64,000 nucleotides of DNA, from contig OMXX01000017.1 in NCBI GenBank assembly GCA_900315105.1, forward strand, positions 1 to 64,000, given 5' to 3'. Both the position numbers and the translations under genes were made by a program. The notes under the pieces were generated by a model that ran no database searches, was not told the DNA's origin, and saw only the letters and a list, made by a program, of their open reading frames with translations. The DNA is from an uncultured Prevotellaceae bacterium (lineage in GTDB: Bacteria > Bacteroidota > Bacteroidia > Bacteroidales > Bacteroidaceae). Below are positions 35,027-43,207 of this stretch, piece by piece (the stretch's first letter is position 1; the number at the start of each line of letters is the position of its first letter).

Positions 35027-36730
35027 TTATTGAATGACTATTTTCTTTCCGCTTTTGATGTATATACCATGCGTCAAAGCTTTTTCATTTACAACTCTGC
35101 CATTCAAGTCGTGGACAATATTTGCTTCTCGTTTTTTTTGTGAGACACAAGAAATGCCAGTTGTATTATTTTCTTCAACGTCACCCTCAACTACTTCAAT
35201 AGTAAAAGTCTTTGCGGCATGGATGGTATTGTACATAGGACTACGTGCTTCAACCTTGACATACCAACGGTATGGTTTTAAATTACTTACACCATCGGTC
35301 ATAACGATAGCGCCACCACCCATAGCATAATAATCGTTTTCAAGCAAGATAGAGGCAGGAATGGTACTATAAGTACCTGTGAATGTATATTTATCGATTG
35401 TCGTAGAGCAATCTATGCTATTTTCTTCAGCAGGATAGAGAGTCATATCATTTACGGAAACCATCTTCTTGCCTATTGTCTTTGCCTTGATAAGATAAGG
35501 AGTGTTTGGAATGAGGGAACCTTCCTCGATCTTTTCTATATCCATTATTGTCTTATCGATGATATTATCATTATTGGTGTCTATCTGACGAATACCATTG
35601 ATATAAGCCACATCGAATTCATCCTTCCAATCGTCATAACCCATAGAAAATGGAATGTATAGAGATTGCCACTTGGTATTGTTGAAAGTACGAGTATAGA
35701 AGATCTTCTGATTATTCAACAGCGAACCATTTGTATAAGTTTCGCCATCAGTTAATATGGATGTATTATCTGGATTATTGATGTTGAACATATCGTGAAC
35801 AGCAATGACTGCAGCTTTTTGACAGAGATAAGCATTCTCATCAGTCACAGATACAAATTCATCTGGATAAGTAGCTGAATTTCTTTGAGAGTCAGTTATA
35901 CTTACGCGATAGGGATTCCCCATAATGGACACTCCATATCGAGGAGCGATAAGTGTTTCAAAGTATGCTGCGCACGCAACGTATTGTCCTATGCCAGGAG
36001 CCAAGTGGAGTTTGTCATTGGAGAATCCATATTCCGTAGTATTTATTAAAGATTGACGAATGTTTTGTACTGCTGTCCCATATGGAATTATAAAATCAAC
36101 ACCATAATCTATACAGAACTGATGATATGAATCGGCTATGAGCTTAAACAAGTTGTTTGTGTTACTGCTATACTTATAAGCTGCATGAATCATATTTATG
36201 CCTATCGCAGCTTGTGGTTGATAAGTCCTGATTAGGTTTATTAGTTCGGGTAAATGACCGCCTGCATGATTTTGATTCCACAAACTATATTGGTGGGAAT
36301 AATTGCTGACCTGCTGAATGATGATTATATCCCACTTACAATCGGTGAAAACCTTTCTAATATTGGAACCATCATAAGGAGTTGCAGAACTTGCTATTGG
36401 TAGTGTTATACCTCCAAAAACTTTGTATATATAATAACCGGTAGCATCCTTGTCATTCCAACAATTAACAAAAGTAGAAAAGGAACCACCTCCTCTATTG
36501 CATTTATATAGACACATATCACTTGTATTTATACCTGCTCTTTGCACCATATTAGACAAATACACCGTGGAATTCTCTGTAAAAGAATTGCCTATATGAA
36601 GTACTTTAAGTGAATCTTTCTTCAGATTGACTTTTGGCAAGTTTTCCATATAATAAGTAGATTCATTCTGTGCTTTTATTGTAATTGCAAACACAAGACA
36701 CACAAACATAATAACGATTTTGTATTTCAT
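35027..36730 (-). CDS. DUF4886/SGNH-hydrolase-like protein with T9SS-type C-terminal tail
   Basis: This 567-residue protein has a signal peptide ending IKAQ. The N-terminal ~300 residues match DUF4886, an SGNH/GDSL-like fold: VLHIGNSFTENS is block I with Ser, IIIQQVSNYSHQ is the middle block, and DKLHLAPGIGQY has the Asp-x-x-His pair. A ~200-residue beta-rich region follows. The end (IVHDLNGRVVNEKALTHGIYIKSGKKIVIQ in shortened view: DLNGRVV...GIYIKSGKK) has the form of a type-A T9SS sorting domain, so it is probably exported through the system that PorE serves. The substrate, perhaps an acylated glycan, is unknown. The gene has a ~390-nt leader with a structured RNA candidate. Confidence 0.8.
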   Translation of the reverse strand: MKYKIVIMFVCLVFAITIKAQNESTYYMENLPKVNLKKDSLKVLHIGNSFTENSTVYLSNMVQRAGINTSDMCLYKCNRGGGSFSTFVNCWNDKDATGYYIYKVFGGITLPIASSATPYDGSNIRKVFTDCKWDIIIIQQVSNYSHQYSLWNQNHAGGHLPELINLIRTYQPQAAIGINMIHAAYKYSSNTNNLFKLIADSYHQFCIDYGVDFIIPYGTAVQNIRQSLINTTEYGFSNDKLHLAPGIGQYVACAAYFETLIAPRYGVSIMGNPYRVSITDSQRNSATYPDEFVSVTDENAYLCQKAAVIAVHDMFNINNPDNTSILTDGETYTNGSLLNNQKIFYTRTFNNTKWQSLYIPFSMGYDDWKDEFDVAYINGIRQIDTNNDNIIDKTIMDIEKIEEGSLIPNTPYLIKAKTIGKKMVSVNDMTLYPAEENSIDCSTTIDKYTFTGTYSTIPASILLENDYYAMGGGAIVMTDGVSNLKPYRWYVKVEARSPMYNTIHAAKTFTIEVVEGDVEENNTTGISCVSQKKREANIVHDLNGRVVNEKALTHGIYIKSGKKIVIQ

Positions 36731-36773
36731 GATAGAAAATTAAAATAGGGCGTAGACTTCCGATGTCCTCGTC

Positions 36774-36898
36774 CCATTCCTAGGTTCCGCCAAGAACCGC
36801 TACACAGACAAGTATACGGCAAAGTCCACGTCCTAAACGGACATGGAACTTTTTGCTTACTCGTTCTCGTGTATTGAATTTGGCGGATTCAGGAATGG
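36774..36898 (-). ncRNA. Rod-shaped structured RNA candidate
   Basis: Read on the minus strand, CCATTCCT pairs with AGGAATGG and TCCGCCAA with TTGGCGGA, then CACGAGAACGAGT with ACTTGTCTGTG, and a terminal 9-bp hairpin is closed by GTTTA. Internal bubbles separate the helices, giving a long rod reminiscent of 6S RNA, but I cannot match it to a known sequence. It lies in the leader of the DUF4886 gene, ~220 nt after a predicted promoter. The pairing is equally possible on the plus strand. It may be an independent small RNA or a cis-regulatory leader. Confidence 0.4.
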
Positions 36899-37116
36899 AG
36901 AACAAAAGCTAAAAGCTCAATGTTATATTTTATTCCGAGAGAATCGGTAGTTGCTCACCCAAGTTAATAAAATAATTGTTTAACTATCTTGCAGATACCA
37001 GTATCTAATACTAATTCCGCATAAGGGGAACGTTACCGTTCGTCTGTTTAATTACGTTTTACTTTCTGTTCCTTATTATATAAGTTTTGAGGGTTAATAT
37101 TATTTGTTTGATATTC
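36899..37116 (-). other. Promoter-proximal leader with several short hairpins
   Basis: Small palindromes occur at AGCTAAAAGCT, CCGAGAGAATCGG, GATACCAGTATC and AACGTTACCGTT. No gene was found. The stretch would be the first ~220 nt of a transcript from the promoter at 37123-37154. Confidence 0.4.
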
Positions 37117-37122
37117 TACGTG

Positions 37123-37154
37123 CAAAAATAAGCAAAATATCTGATACTTCCAAA
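37123..37154 (-). promoter_or_regulatory. Promoter for the DUF4886 gene and its leader RNA
   Basis: On the minus strand TTTG (37154-37151), 20-bp spacer, TATTTTTG (37130-37123). Confidence 0.55.
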
Positions 37155-37257
37155 TATTTGTAAAAAAAAGAGCTTTTCCTCTTGATTCTCCATGTTTTTC
37201 CTCTCGTTAATAATCCGTCTTGGCTATATCCTTCCTCCTAAGATCCTCCATCAGTCC

Positions 37258-37334
37258 TCCATCGATACTCCATCGATACTCCATCGAAACGATGGACCAT
37301 CGATGGAGTATCGATGGAGTATCGATGGAGTATC
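37258..37334. repeat. Perfect palindrome of ATCGATGGAGT units
   Basis: GATACTCCATCGATACTCCA... (37264-37286) is followed after ~13 bp by the inverted units CGATGGAGTATCGATGGAGT (37300-37322 and one more). Both arms are tandem copies of an 11-bp unit. A degenerate relative is at ~59105-59165, and single units occur near 51815 and 61270. Confidence 0.8.
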
Positions 37335-37830
37335 ATATATGGAAAAAGGGAAAATGTGGGGCTTTCGCCCCTTGGTGGAAAGAATATGTTTCGCTTGCGC
37401 GGAGGGGGCTTAGAAAGGATTCTGCTTGCGCTTGAACTTTGCGAAGAAATTAGATCAGTTAAGTTTTACGAACAGGAAATCACGAAAGAAACGGATGTTT
37501 AGAGCCTCTAAATCCCCCTGCATAGGGGACTTTTATCTGTGTTATCCCAAATATCTGTGTTAAAAACATGAACACGGAAGACACAAAATAAACGAGACTT
37601 CCATTTCATCCGTGCTTTCTGTGGTCAATAAAAATGGAAACGGATGTATCAGTTTTTATTAATTCTTTAAAAAGAAAATTCTCCAAATCTCTAAATCTTG
37701 ATAAATTAGATTTATCTTGACTGAACAGGGTGATTTGTGAGGAAAAATATGAAAAACAGTCAATAAATGTAGAAATAACGTTGAAAAATAAAGAAAAAGC
37801 GAACATTTTCTGTATTTTTTCTTGAAAATT
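37335..37830. other. Gene-free region with dispersed-repeat fragments
   Basis: The region contains a CCTCTAAATCCCCCTGCATA fragment (~37505), similar to the repeat at 10490, and a CACGGAAGACACAAAATAAACG/CCGTGCTTTCTGTG pair (~37572-37625) related to sequences at ~6053 and ~61795. Short frames here show no family resemblance. Confidence 0.5.
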
Positions 37831-37862
37831 GTTGTACGTACACATTTTTATTAGTAACTTTG
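37831..37862 (+). promoter_or_regulatory. Promoter of fabI
   Basis: GTTG (37831-37834), 20-bp spacer, TAACTTTG (37855-37862). The -33 element has one mismatch. A ~100-nt 5' UTR is predicted. Confidence 0.6.
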
Positions 37863-37967
37863 CACACGGAAATATAAAGTGTGCACTATTTTTAGAGCAT
37901 AATTACACTTCTTTCCATATAGTTACATTTAAAAGACTAATATATTTTATTAATTCAGATAACAAAA

Positions 37968-38831
37968 ATGTCTTACAATTTACTTAAGGGCAAGCGCGGA
38001 ATCATCTTCGGCGCACTTAATGACCAGTCTATCGCTTGGAAGGTTGCTGAGCGTGCAGTAGAAGAGGGCGCACAGATCGTTCTCACTAACACTCCTGTTG
38101 CATGTCGTATGGGTACTATCGACGAACTTGCACAGAAGACAAATGCAGTAATCATTCCGGCAGACGCAACGAGCGTTGAGGATCTTGAGAATCTCTTTGT
38201 AGAGGCTCAGAAGGCTCTCGGTGGCAAGATTGACTTCGTTCTCCATTCATGCGCGATGTCAATGAATATGCGTAAGAAGCGCACATACGATGATCTCGAC
38301 TATGACTTCCTCGATAAGACTCTCGACATCTCTGCTATCTCTTTCCACAAGATGATTCAGGTTGCAAAGAAGCTTGACGCTATTGCAGAATACGGTTCTA
38401 TCCTTGCTCTCACATACGTTGCTTCACATCGTACATTCTTCGGTTACAACGATATGGCTGATGCAAAGGCTCTCCTTGAGTCTATCGCACGTTCTTTCGG
38501 TTATATATATGGTCGTGAGAAGGGTGTTCGTGTAAATACAATCTCTCAGTCTCCTACATTGACAACTGCAGGTGGCGGTATCAAGGGTTTCGACGGTATG
38601 CTTGACTATGCTGACCGTATGTCTCCTCTTGGCAACGCAAGTGCTGATGAGTGTGCCGACTATTGTGTGGTTATGTTCTCTGACCTTACCCGTAAGGTTA
38701 CTATGCAGACTCTCTTCCACGATGGTGGTTTCTCTAACATGGGTATGTCTCTCCGCGGTATGACTCAGTATAACAAGAGCTTCATCCCAGAGAATACAGA
38801 TCAGGAGACGGGAAAGATTATTTACGGGTAA
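37968..38831 (+). CDS. fabI: Enoyl-[acyl-carrier-protein] reductase
   Basis: This 287-residue NADH-dependent short-chain reductase carries out the last step of fatty-acid elongation. GALNDQSIAWKVA is the FabI-type cofactor loop, VLHSCAMS follows, and the active site is YNDMADAK, giving the FabI Tyr-x6-Lys. RVNTISQSPTLTTAGGGIKGF fits the substrate-binding loop region. It is monocistronic, with its own promoter and a hairpin terminator within a two-arm repeat after the stop. Length and motifs are normal. Confidence 0.92.
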   Translation: MSYNLLKGKRGIIFGALNDQSIAWKVAERAVEEGAQIVLTNTPVACRMGTIDELAQKTNAVIIPADATSVEDLENLFVEAQKALGGKIDFVLHSCAMSMNMRKKRTYDDLDYDFLDKTLDISAISFHKMIQVAKKLDAIAEYGSILALTYVASHRTFFGYNDMADAKALLESIARSFGYIYGREKGVRVNTISQSPTLTTAGGGIKGFDGMLDYADRMSPLGNASADECADYCVVMFSDLTRKVTMQTLFHDGGFSNMGMSLRGMTQYNKSFIPENTDQETGKIIYG

Positions 38832-38842
38832 AAGCCTAACCT

Positions 38843-39066
38843 GCGGCCCCTCACCCGTCACTACGTGACACCCTCTCCCCAAGGGGCGAGGGGGAAGTTA
38901 CTACTTCTAATCAATGGGGGGCGTTGATAAAAATATAAATGCCGCTTATGGTTCCTTAATGGATTTCCATAAGCGGCATTTGGGTTTATATCTTTTTAGC
39001 GATAAAAATGTAACTTTTCCCTCGCCCCTTGGGGAGAGGGTGCCCGAAGGGCGGGTGAGGGGCCGA
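38843..39066. repeat. Two-arm family-A element enclosing a terminator
   Basis: The left arm (38843-38895, ...CACCCGTCACTACGTGACAC...) and the right arm (39016-39066, ...GAGGGTGCCCGAAGGGCGGG...) are inverted, with the AATGCCGCTTATGG hairpin in the spacer. The apical stems differ (GTCACTACGTGAC versus GCCCGAAGGGC), so the tips of the arms vary between copies. Confidence 0.82.
38937..38981. terminator. Shared terminator hairpin, copy 1 (fabI / RidA-like)
   Basis: AAATGCCGCTTATGG pairs perfectly with CCATAAGCGGCATTT. It lies between convergent genes. The same stem occurs at 56848 and 61901. Confidence 0.75.
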
Positions 39067-39069
39067 GGG

Positions 39070-40185
39070 CTATTTAATGGCCATACACTCCGTCTCTATC
39101 AACCAGCCTGGGCGGCAGACTGGGGCAAGAACGATGACGTAAGGCTTGTTAGGGAATCGCTCTGCGAACATTCGGCTAACGATGTCGTAGTCAGCTACAT
39201 CACGAAGATAGACGGACATCTCGCTCACGTTATCCCAAGTACATTCAGCCTCGGCAAGAAGAACCTGGATATTCTCGAGCATACGCTCTGTCTGACGGAC
39301 AATATCGCCGGTATGAACAACCATACCCTTGTTGTCGATACTTGCCGTACCGCTTATAAACACGTGACGTCTATCCTCATAGTCAACGTATGTGCCACGC
39401 TCGAAGCTGACGCCATAGTCGCTTGTGCGGTTTAGGTGGGTTGGGGCATAGAGATACTTTATCTGATCCTTGGTTATACCGTCAACAGCATAGTTGTCGA
39501 GCTGCACAAGGACATTAGGATCAGCCTGACGGCCGCCTATGCCAGTAGAGGCTATGAAATGAGTCTGGTTTGTCAAGCCTTGATGGAAGAACACATGATT
39601 ACGAGCACGAACCACACCACCATAGTTAAGGTCCACGTTTGCCACGAAGAACCAAGTGCGGATGCAGTTCTTTTCGAGAGTACAGCCTTCCTTTTCAAGT
39701 TGCTCAATATATTCCTCGAGAAGATGATGAGCCTGATACTCGCTACTTGCAGCCATGTTATAGGCACTTCCATTCCATAGGTGGCGGTATTTGCCTTGCT
39801 TGACCTCATAGAGACCGCTTTCAGAGATGCGTGTCTCTATACCAGTCATCATATATACCCAGATGGCAATCTTTGTGCCGTCGAGAGGTGGCTGTTCAAT
39901 TACAGATACAGCACATTCCTTTGTCTCGCGCTCCAGGACCATTTCGGCTTGGTTGGCTGAATCGCTAAGGTAGTAACGCTTGAAAACGGCTACATATCCC
40001 TTGAGAAGATCCTCGCGCAAAGAGGCATAGGCATCAAGAACGGCATCAAGCTGCTCCTTGTATGTCATCCCGATGTTATCCGCATGGATCATCGCATGAG
40101 CCTCGCGCACCTCAGAGCCATTATCGAATACATACACCTCGGCACGCGCCTTATTCAGTTTTATTGTCTGTTGATTATATGACAT
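39070..40185 (-). CDS. RidA/YjgF-family protein with chorismatase-like two-part layout
   Basis: This 371-residue cytoplasmic protein has a C-terminal RidA-type domain (~240-371): FISGTASIDNKGMVVHTGDIVRQ, WDNVSEMSVYLRDVADY, and CRPGWLIETECMA with the conserved Arg and Glu. The N-terminal ~200 residues are not typical of RidA, but the overall length and order fit FkbO/Hyg5-type chorismatases and related long Rid proteins. I cannot tell whether it is catalytic (imine deaminase or chorismate hydrolase) from the residues seen. It has its own promoter and is convergent with fabI. Confidence 0.72.
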   Translation of the reverse strand: MSYNQQTIKLNKARAEVYVFDNGSEVREAHAMIHADNIGMTYKEQLDAVLDAYASLREDLLKGYVAVFKRYYLSDSANQAEMVLERETKECAVSVIEQPPLDGTKIAIWVYMMTGIETRISESGLYEVKQGKYRHLWNGSAYNMAASSEYQAHHLLEEYIEQLEKEGCTLEKNCIRTWFFVANVDLNYGGVVRARNHVFFHQGLTNQTHFIASTGIGGRQADPNVLVQLDNYAVDGITKDQIKYLYAPTHLNRTSDYGVSFERGTYVDYEDRRHVFISGTASIDNKGMVVHTGDIVRQTERMLENIQVLLAEAECTWDNVSEMSVYLRDVADYDIVSRMFAERFPNKPYVIVLAPVCRPGWLIETECMAIK

Positions 40186-40272
40186 TTTTTTGTTTTTATT
40201 GCATAAAAAGGCTAAAGTCTAAGGTCTAAAGTCTTTTGCCATTCGTCTTTTGCCTTTTGCCAAATTCTTTTG

Positions 40273-40304
40273 CAAAGTTACTGCATTTTGGTAAGAATAC
40301 CAAA
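40273..40304 (-). promoter_or_regulatory. Promoter of the RidA-like gene
   Basis: On the minus strand TTTG (40304-40301), 20-bp spacer, TAACTTTG (40280-40273). The ~80-nt leader carries a CTAAAGTCTAAGGTCTAAAG repeat. Confidence 0.65.
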
Positions 40305-40356
40305 AAACAATGATAAATTCTTCCTTCCTAAAAAGGAAAATACCTACTAATGATGA

Positions 40357-42396
40357 TTAGTTGCCAGCATAGCTGTGCATGCCTCCTAATAAATAATTAA
40401 CCCCGAAATAGGTCATTAGGATTGACAGGAACGCTATTATCAGATAAATGTCATGTACCTTTGCCTTGCGCATCACCGGTAATGAACCTACATGCAGAGG
40501 TACGCAGTAGATTAACATTGATATCAAAGCCCATACCTCCTTAGGATCCCAGCTCCAGTAAGTTCCCCATGACTGGTTTGCCCATATAGCTCCGAGGAAG
40601 ATGCCTATTGTAAGGAATATCTCCGCAGGATAGAGCATTAGTCGGTTTAGGGCATCGAGTCGGGCATCTTTCTTCACAAGGTCAACGCCAGCTATTACCG
40701 CCATAAAGGCGAATAGCGAGTACGAGATCATTATCAGGGATACGTGGGTGGTAAGCCAAGGCGAATGCAATACAGGCATCAGGGAGGTTATCTGTGGAGA
40801 CATTTCTGATAGATGAGCCACAAGTAGTGTGAGGCCTGCAATCATCAGACCGCCTATCGTTACAGTATTGCATACGAAAGTCTGTTTTCTGAGCATCCAG
40901 ACTGCCACGAGTGTTAGCAAAGAAGTGGATAGCGAGACGAATGCCATAGTCTCATAGCCGTTGGATAGAGGTATGTTGCCTGAGATATACCAACGCAGAA
41001 GGAAAACGGCAAGCTGAAATATGCAAATAATCGATAATATGCCTAATTTTACTGCAAAACCTTTCTTTCTTGTGATTTCTGCTATCACAATTACAAGAAC
41101 GCCTATCACAATCATGAACGCCCCCACAACGGTAAATGGCTGCTGATTGTATAGAATCTCGGCTGAGATACGAGTCTCACTTGGAGGGTTGTTGCCTTTG
41201 TAATGCTCTATGAGCTTGCCTGTTACAGCTGCATTCACAAGAGAAATCTGTTCGTCAACATCATATATCGAGCGCACAAGTTTCTTGTCCTGTTCATCTT
41301 CGCCCTTGCTCATCTGCTCATTGAGAAGGATGTCGAGTTTGTATCTTCCGTCGCTCTCATAGAAATCCTTGATGCGTGCAAGGTTGGAGTTTATGCCAAG
41401 TCTTTCCTTCAGAGCCTTGTTCTTTATCTTCAGAAGTTGTTTCTCGCTCCATTCCTCTGGAGCCATAGGCAAAGAAAGAAGAAGTTGTTCGGCAGAAAGT
41501 CCTTTGTATGAGGTCTTTCCTGTGATTTTCAGACAGAAATCATGTGCAAGCGTGTTTAGCGGACATACTCTTCCGTTATATACAATCAGCTTTCTCTCTG
41601 CCTTCTCCGCATCTTCCCTTGCCACTACGGGAGTCTTGGCAAAAGAGGTTGCTGCTACTAACACCAAACATCCAATAGCCAACACCCTGCTTCCGTTAAG
41701 TTGCCTGTATAGTTGCTTTATTCTTGGCGTTCTAAGAACAAGGAGCAGAATTGCGCTAACAATAAGCAATCCATAGCCGATATATGTTATTCCCGTGCCG
41801 TAAGGGTCATACGTTACCGTCAGTATGCTGCCTTTCATGTCCCTGTCGAAGGATGTCTGATAGAAACGATATCCTTCCACCACGGCAATGTTATTCATCG
41901 AAACAGTTTCGTTGATGCTTTCTTCGTCCGTGGAAAAGGTGAGGTGAGAGGCATAGTCGGAATGGGTTGTAGTACCCTCGTAGTTCTTTATGTTGAAATC
42001 GTTGAGCGTTACTGAGAAAGGTAAGGTGGCGGTTCGCATATCGCCGTTGCTGATTTGCTCCGAGTATAGCCTTGCCTTTTCGCCACAACGAAGATGCAGA
42101 TAACCTTTTTTTGATGTGATATGGGTTGTTAAAGCTCCTGCAAGAATCACGACAAAAGAGATATGGAGCATAAGCACGGTCAATGTCTTTTGCATTCCGC
42201 TGGTGATAATTCTTGCTATTGATGCAATGGCAAGTACAGCCCAGATGGCAGTAAACCACCATGTGGAGTATATCTTTGTGTTGACGAATGTCGTGCCGTG
42301 TATCTTTTCAACGATTGTTGCGATGGCCATGACCATGACCACCGCAGCAACTATCATAAATGGTAATATTCGTAATGTTTTATTCTTTTGCGCCAT
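40357..42396 (-). CDS. ccsBA: Cytochrome c biogenesis protein, fused CcsB-CcsA (system II)
   Basis: This 679-residue membrane protein joins a ResB/CcsB-like N-terminal half (helices ~10-95, then a periplasmic domain) to a CcsA-like C-terminal half. The haem-handling Trp-rich motif is WGTYWSWDPKEVWALIS, flanked by His residues (VAHLSEMSP, LHSPWLTTH, VPLHVGS). Such fusions export haem and attach it to CxxCH motifs. The gene overlaps the start of a CxxCH lipoprotein gene by 17 bp and ends an operon with a di-haem enzyme, so its clients are encoded beside it. Confidence 0.9.
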   Translation of the reverse strand: MAQKNKTLRILPFMIVAAVVMVMAIATIVEKIHGTTFVNTKIYSTWWFTAIWAVLAIASIARIITSGMQKTLTVLMLHISFVVILAGALTTHITSKKGYLHLRCGEKARLYSEQISNGDMRTATLPFSVTLNDFNIKNYEGTTTHSDYASHLTFSTDEESINETVSMNNIAVVEGYRFYQTSFDRDMKGSILTVTYDPYGTGITYIGYGLLIVSAILLLVLRTPRIKQLYRQLNGSRVLAIGCLVLVAATSFAKTPVVAREDAEKAERKLIVYNGRVCPLNTLAHDFCLKITGKTSYKGLSAEQLLLSLPMAPEEWSEKQLLKIKNKALKERLGINSNLARIKDFYESDGRYKLDILLNEQMSKGEDEQDKKLVRSIYDVDEQISLVNAAVTGKLIEHYKGNNPPSETRISAEILYNQQPFTVVGAFMIVIGVLVIVIAEITRKKGFAVKLGILSIICIFQLAVFLLRWYISGNIPLSNGYETMAFVSLSTSLLTLVAVWMLRKQTFVCNTVTIGGLMIAGLTLLVAHLSEMSPQITSLMPVLHSPWLTTHVSLIMISYSLFAFMAVIAGVDLVKKDARLDALNRLMLYPAEIFLTIGIFLGAIWANQSWGTYWSWDPKEVWALISMLIYCVPLHVGSLPVMRKAKVHDIYLIIAFLSILMTYFGVNYLLGGMHSYAGN

Positions 42397-43081
42397 TATC
42401 TATCCATGACTTGATGATATCCACGAAGGCTCCGTAGTCAGAGAAGAAACCATTGTGGAAACCACTTTCATCTGTGATTATCTTGTAGAGCATACTGTTT
42501 TCGGAATCTCCAGCCGTCACACGGTTCAGCGTTGCATCCTTGTTGCTCTTCACACCCACAAGGTTCTTGTAGGCATTCTCTGCCGAGAGATCAAGTCCGC
42601 GTGCCGCTTTTTCACCGCTATGGCATCGTGAGCATGTTGTTGCCGTACCTTGGAATATCGTATTGTTTATTGCAGAGAACATACTCACGTTCTGCTTTCC
42701 GACATCAATTCTTATGGTATCGTCAGCAGATACATTCTCTACCTTATACCTATAAAACGTAGAAACACGCTTTCTTAGTGTGTTGGTGAGGGCAATCTCT
42801 ATTATTTTTGCACCAGAAGGCACATTACTAAGTGTAATTGCCGTCTCTTTTCCGTCGATCTGAATGGTTTTCTGGATGCTTGAGTACTCATCATCCTCGC
42901 TAAATGCAGCCACAACCACGTTATAGTTGTCTGCCCATTGATCCACACCATCGAAAGTGCCTGTTATCTTCACGTTATATCCAGTTTGCTCGCTCTCATA
43001 TACAGGATCCGTCACGAACCCGTCATCGCATGAGGCAAGCATCATAGCTGTAAGTGGTAATATTGCAATAAATCTCTTCAT
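42380..43081 (-). CDS. Mono-haem cytochrome c-like lipoprotein
   Basis: This ~233-residue lipoprotein starts from the ATG at 43081 (MKRFIAILPLTAMMLASC). The frame is open to 43189, but the upstream residues, including GSPMLITSEYV, come from a repeat. A beta-rich N-terminal region (~25-130) is followed by a small haem-binding region with TTCSRCHSGEKAA, a single c-type CxxCH motif, and then MLYKI, a possible axial Met. It is placed in the porin/imelysin/di-haem operon and overlaps ccsBA. It probably carries electrons on the periplasmic face of the outer membrane. Confidence 0.8.
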   Translation of the reverse strand: MKRFIAILPLTAMMLASCDDGFVTDPVYESEQTGYNVKITGTFDGVDQWADNYNVVVAAFSEDDEYSSIQKTIQIDGKETAITLSNVPSGAKIIEIALTNTLRKRVSTFYRYKVENVSADDTIRIDVGKQNVSMFSAINNTIFQGTATTCSRCHSGEKAARGLDLSAENAYKNLVGVKSNKDATLNRVTAGDSENSMLYKIITDESGFHNGFFSDYGAFVDIIKSWIDNGAKE

Positions 43082-43096
43082 AACTGTTTTTTTTCG

Positions 43097-43206
43097 CTCT
43101 CCGGCTGACACATACTCCGATGTTATCAACATCGGACTTCCCTCCCTATGGCGGGAAGTCGAAGATTGAGTATCTTCGAGTATGTGCAAAGCGGGGGGAG
43201 AGGCCG
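43097..43206. repeat. Family-B arm carrying two nested mini-elements
   Basis: The parent arm can be reassembled as CCGGCT + CCCTCCCTATGGCGGGA + AGCGGGGGGAGAGGCCG. It is split twice: first by GACACATACTCCGATGTTAT...CGGACTT (43104-43138) and then by AGTCGAAGATTGAGTATCTT...GAGTATGTGCA (43157-43188). The two inserts are in opposite orientation. Confidence 0.85.
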
Positions 43207-43207
43207 T

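Noticed and set aside
36774..36898. tmRNA, SRP RNA or RNase P RNA
   Set aside because: The conserved core sequences of these RNAs are not present. Only the rod-like pairing is supported.
37192..37502. Three overlapping plus-strand frames through the ATCGATGGAGT palindrome
   Set aside because: Frames are kept open by the repeat. There is no consistent product and no family resemblance.
43082..43189. N-terminal extension of the cytochrome lipoprotein
   Set aside because: It is encoded by a repeat with nested inserts. The ATG at 43081 starts a normal lipoprotein signal.
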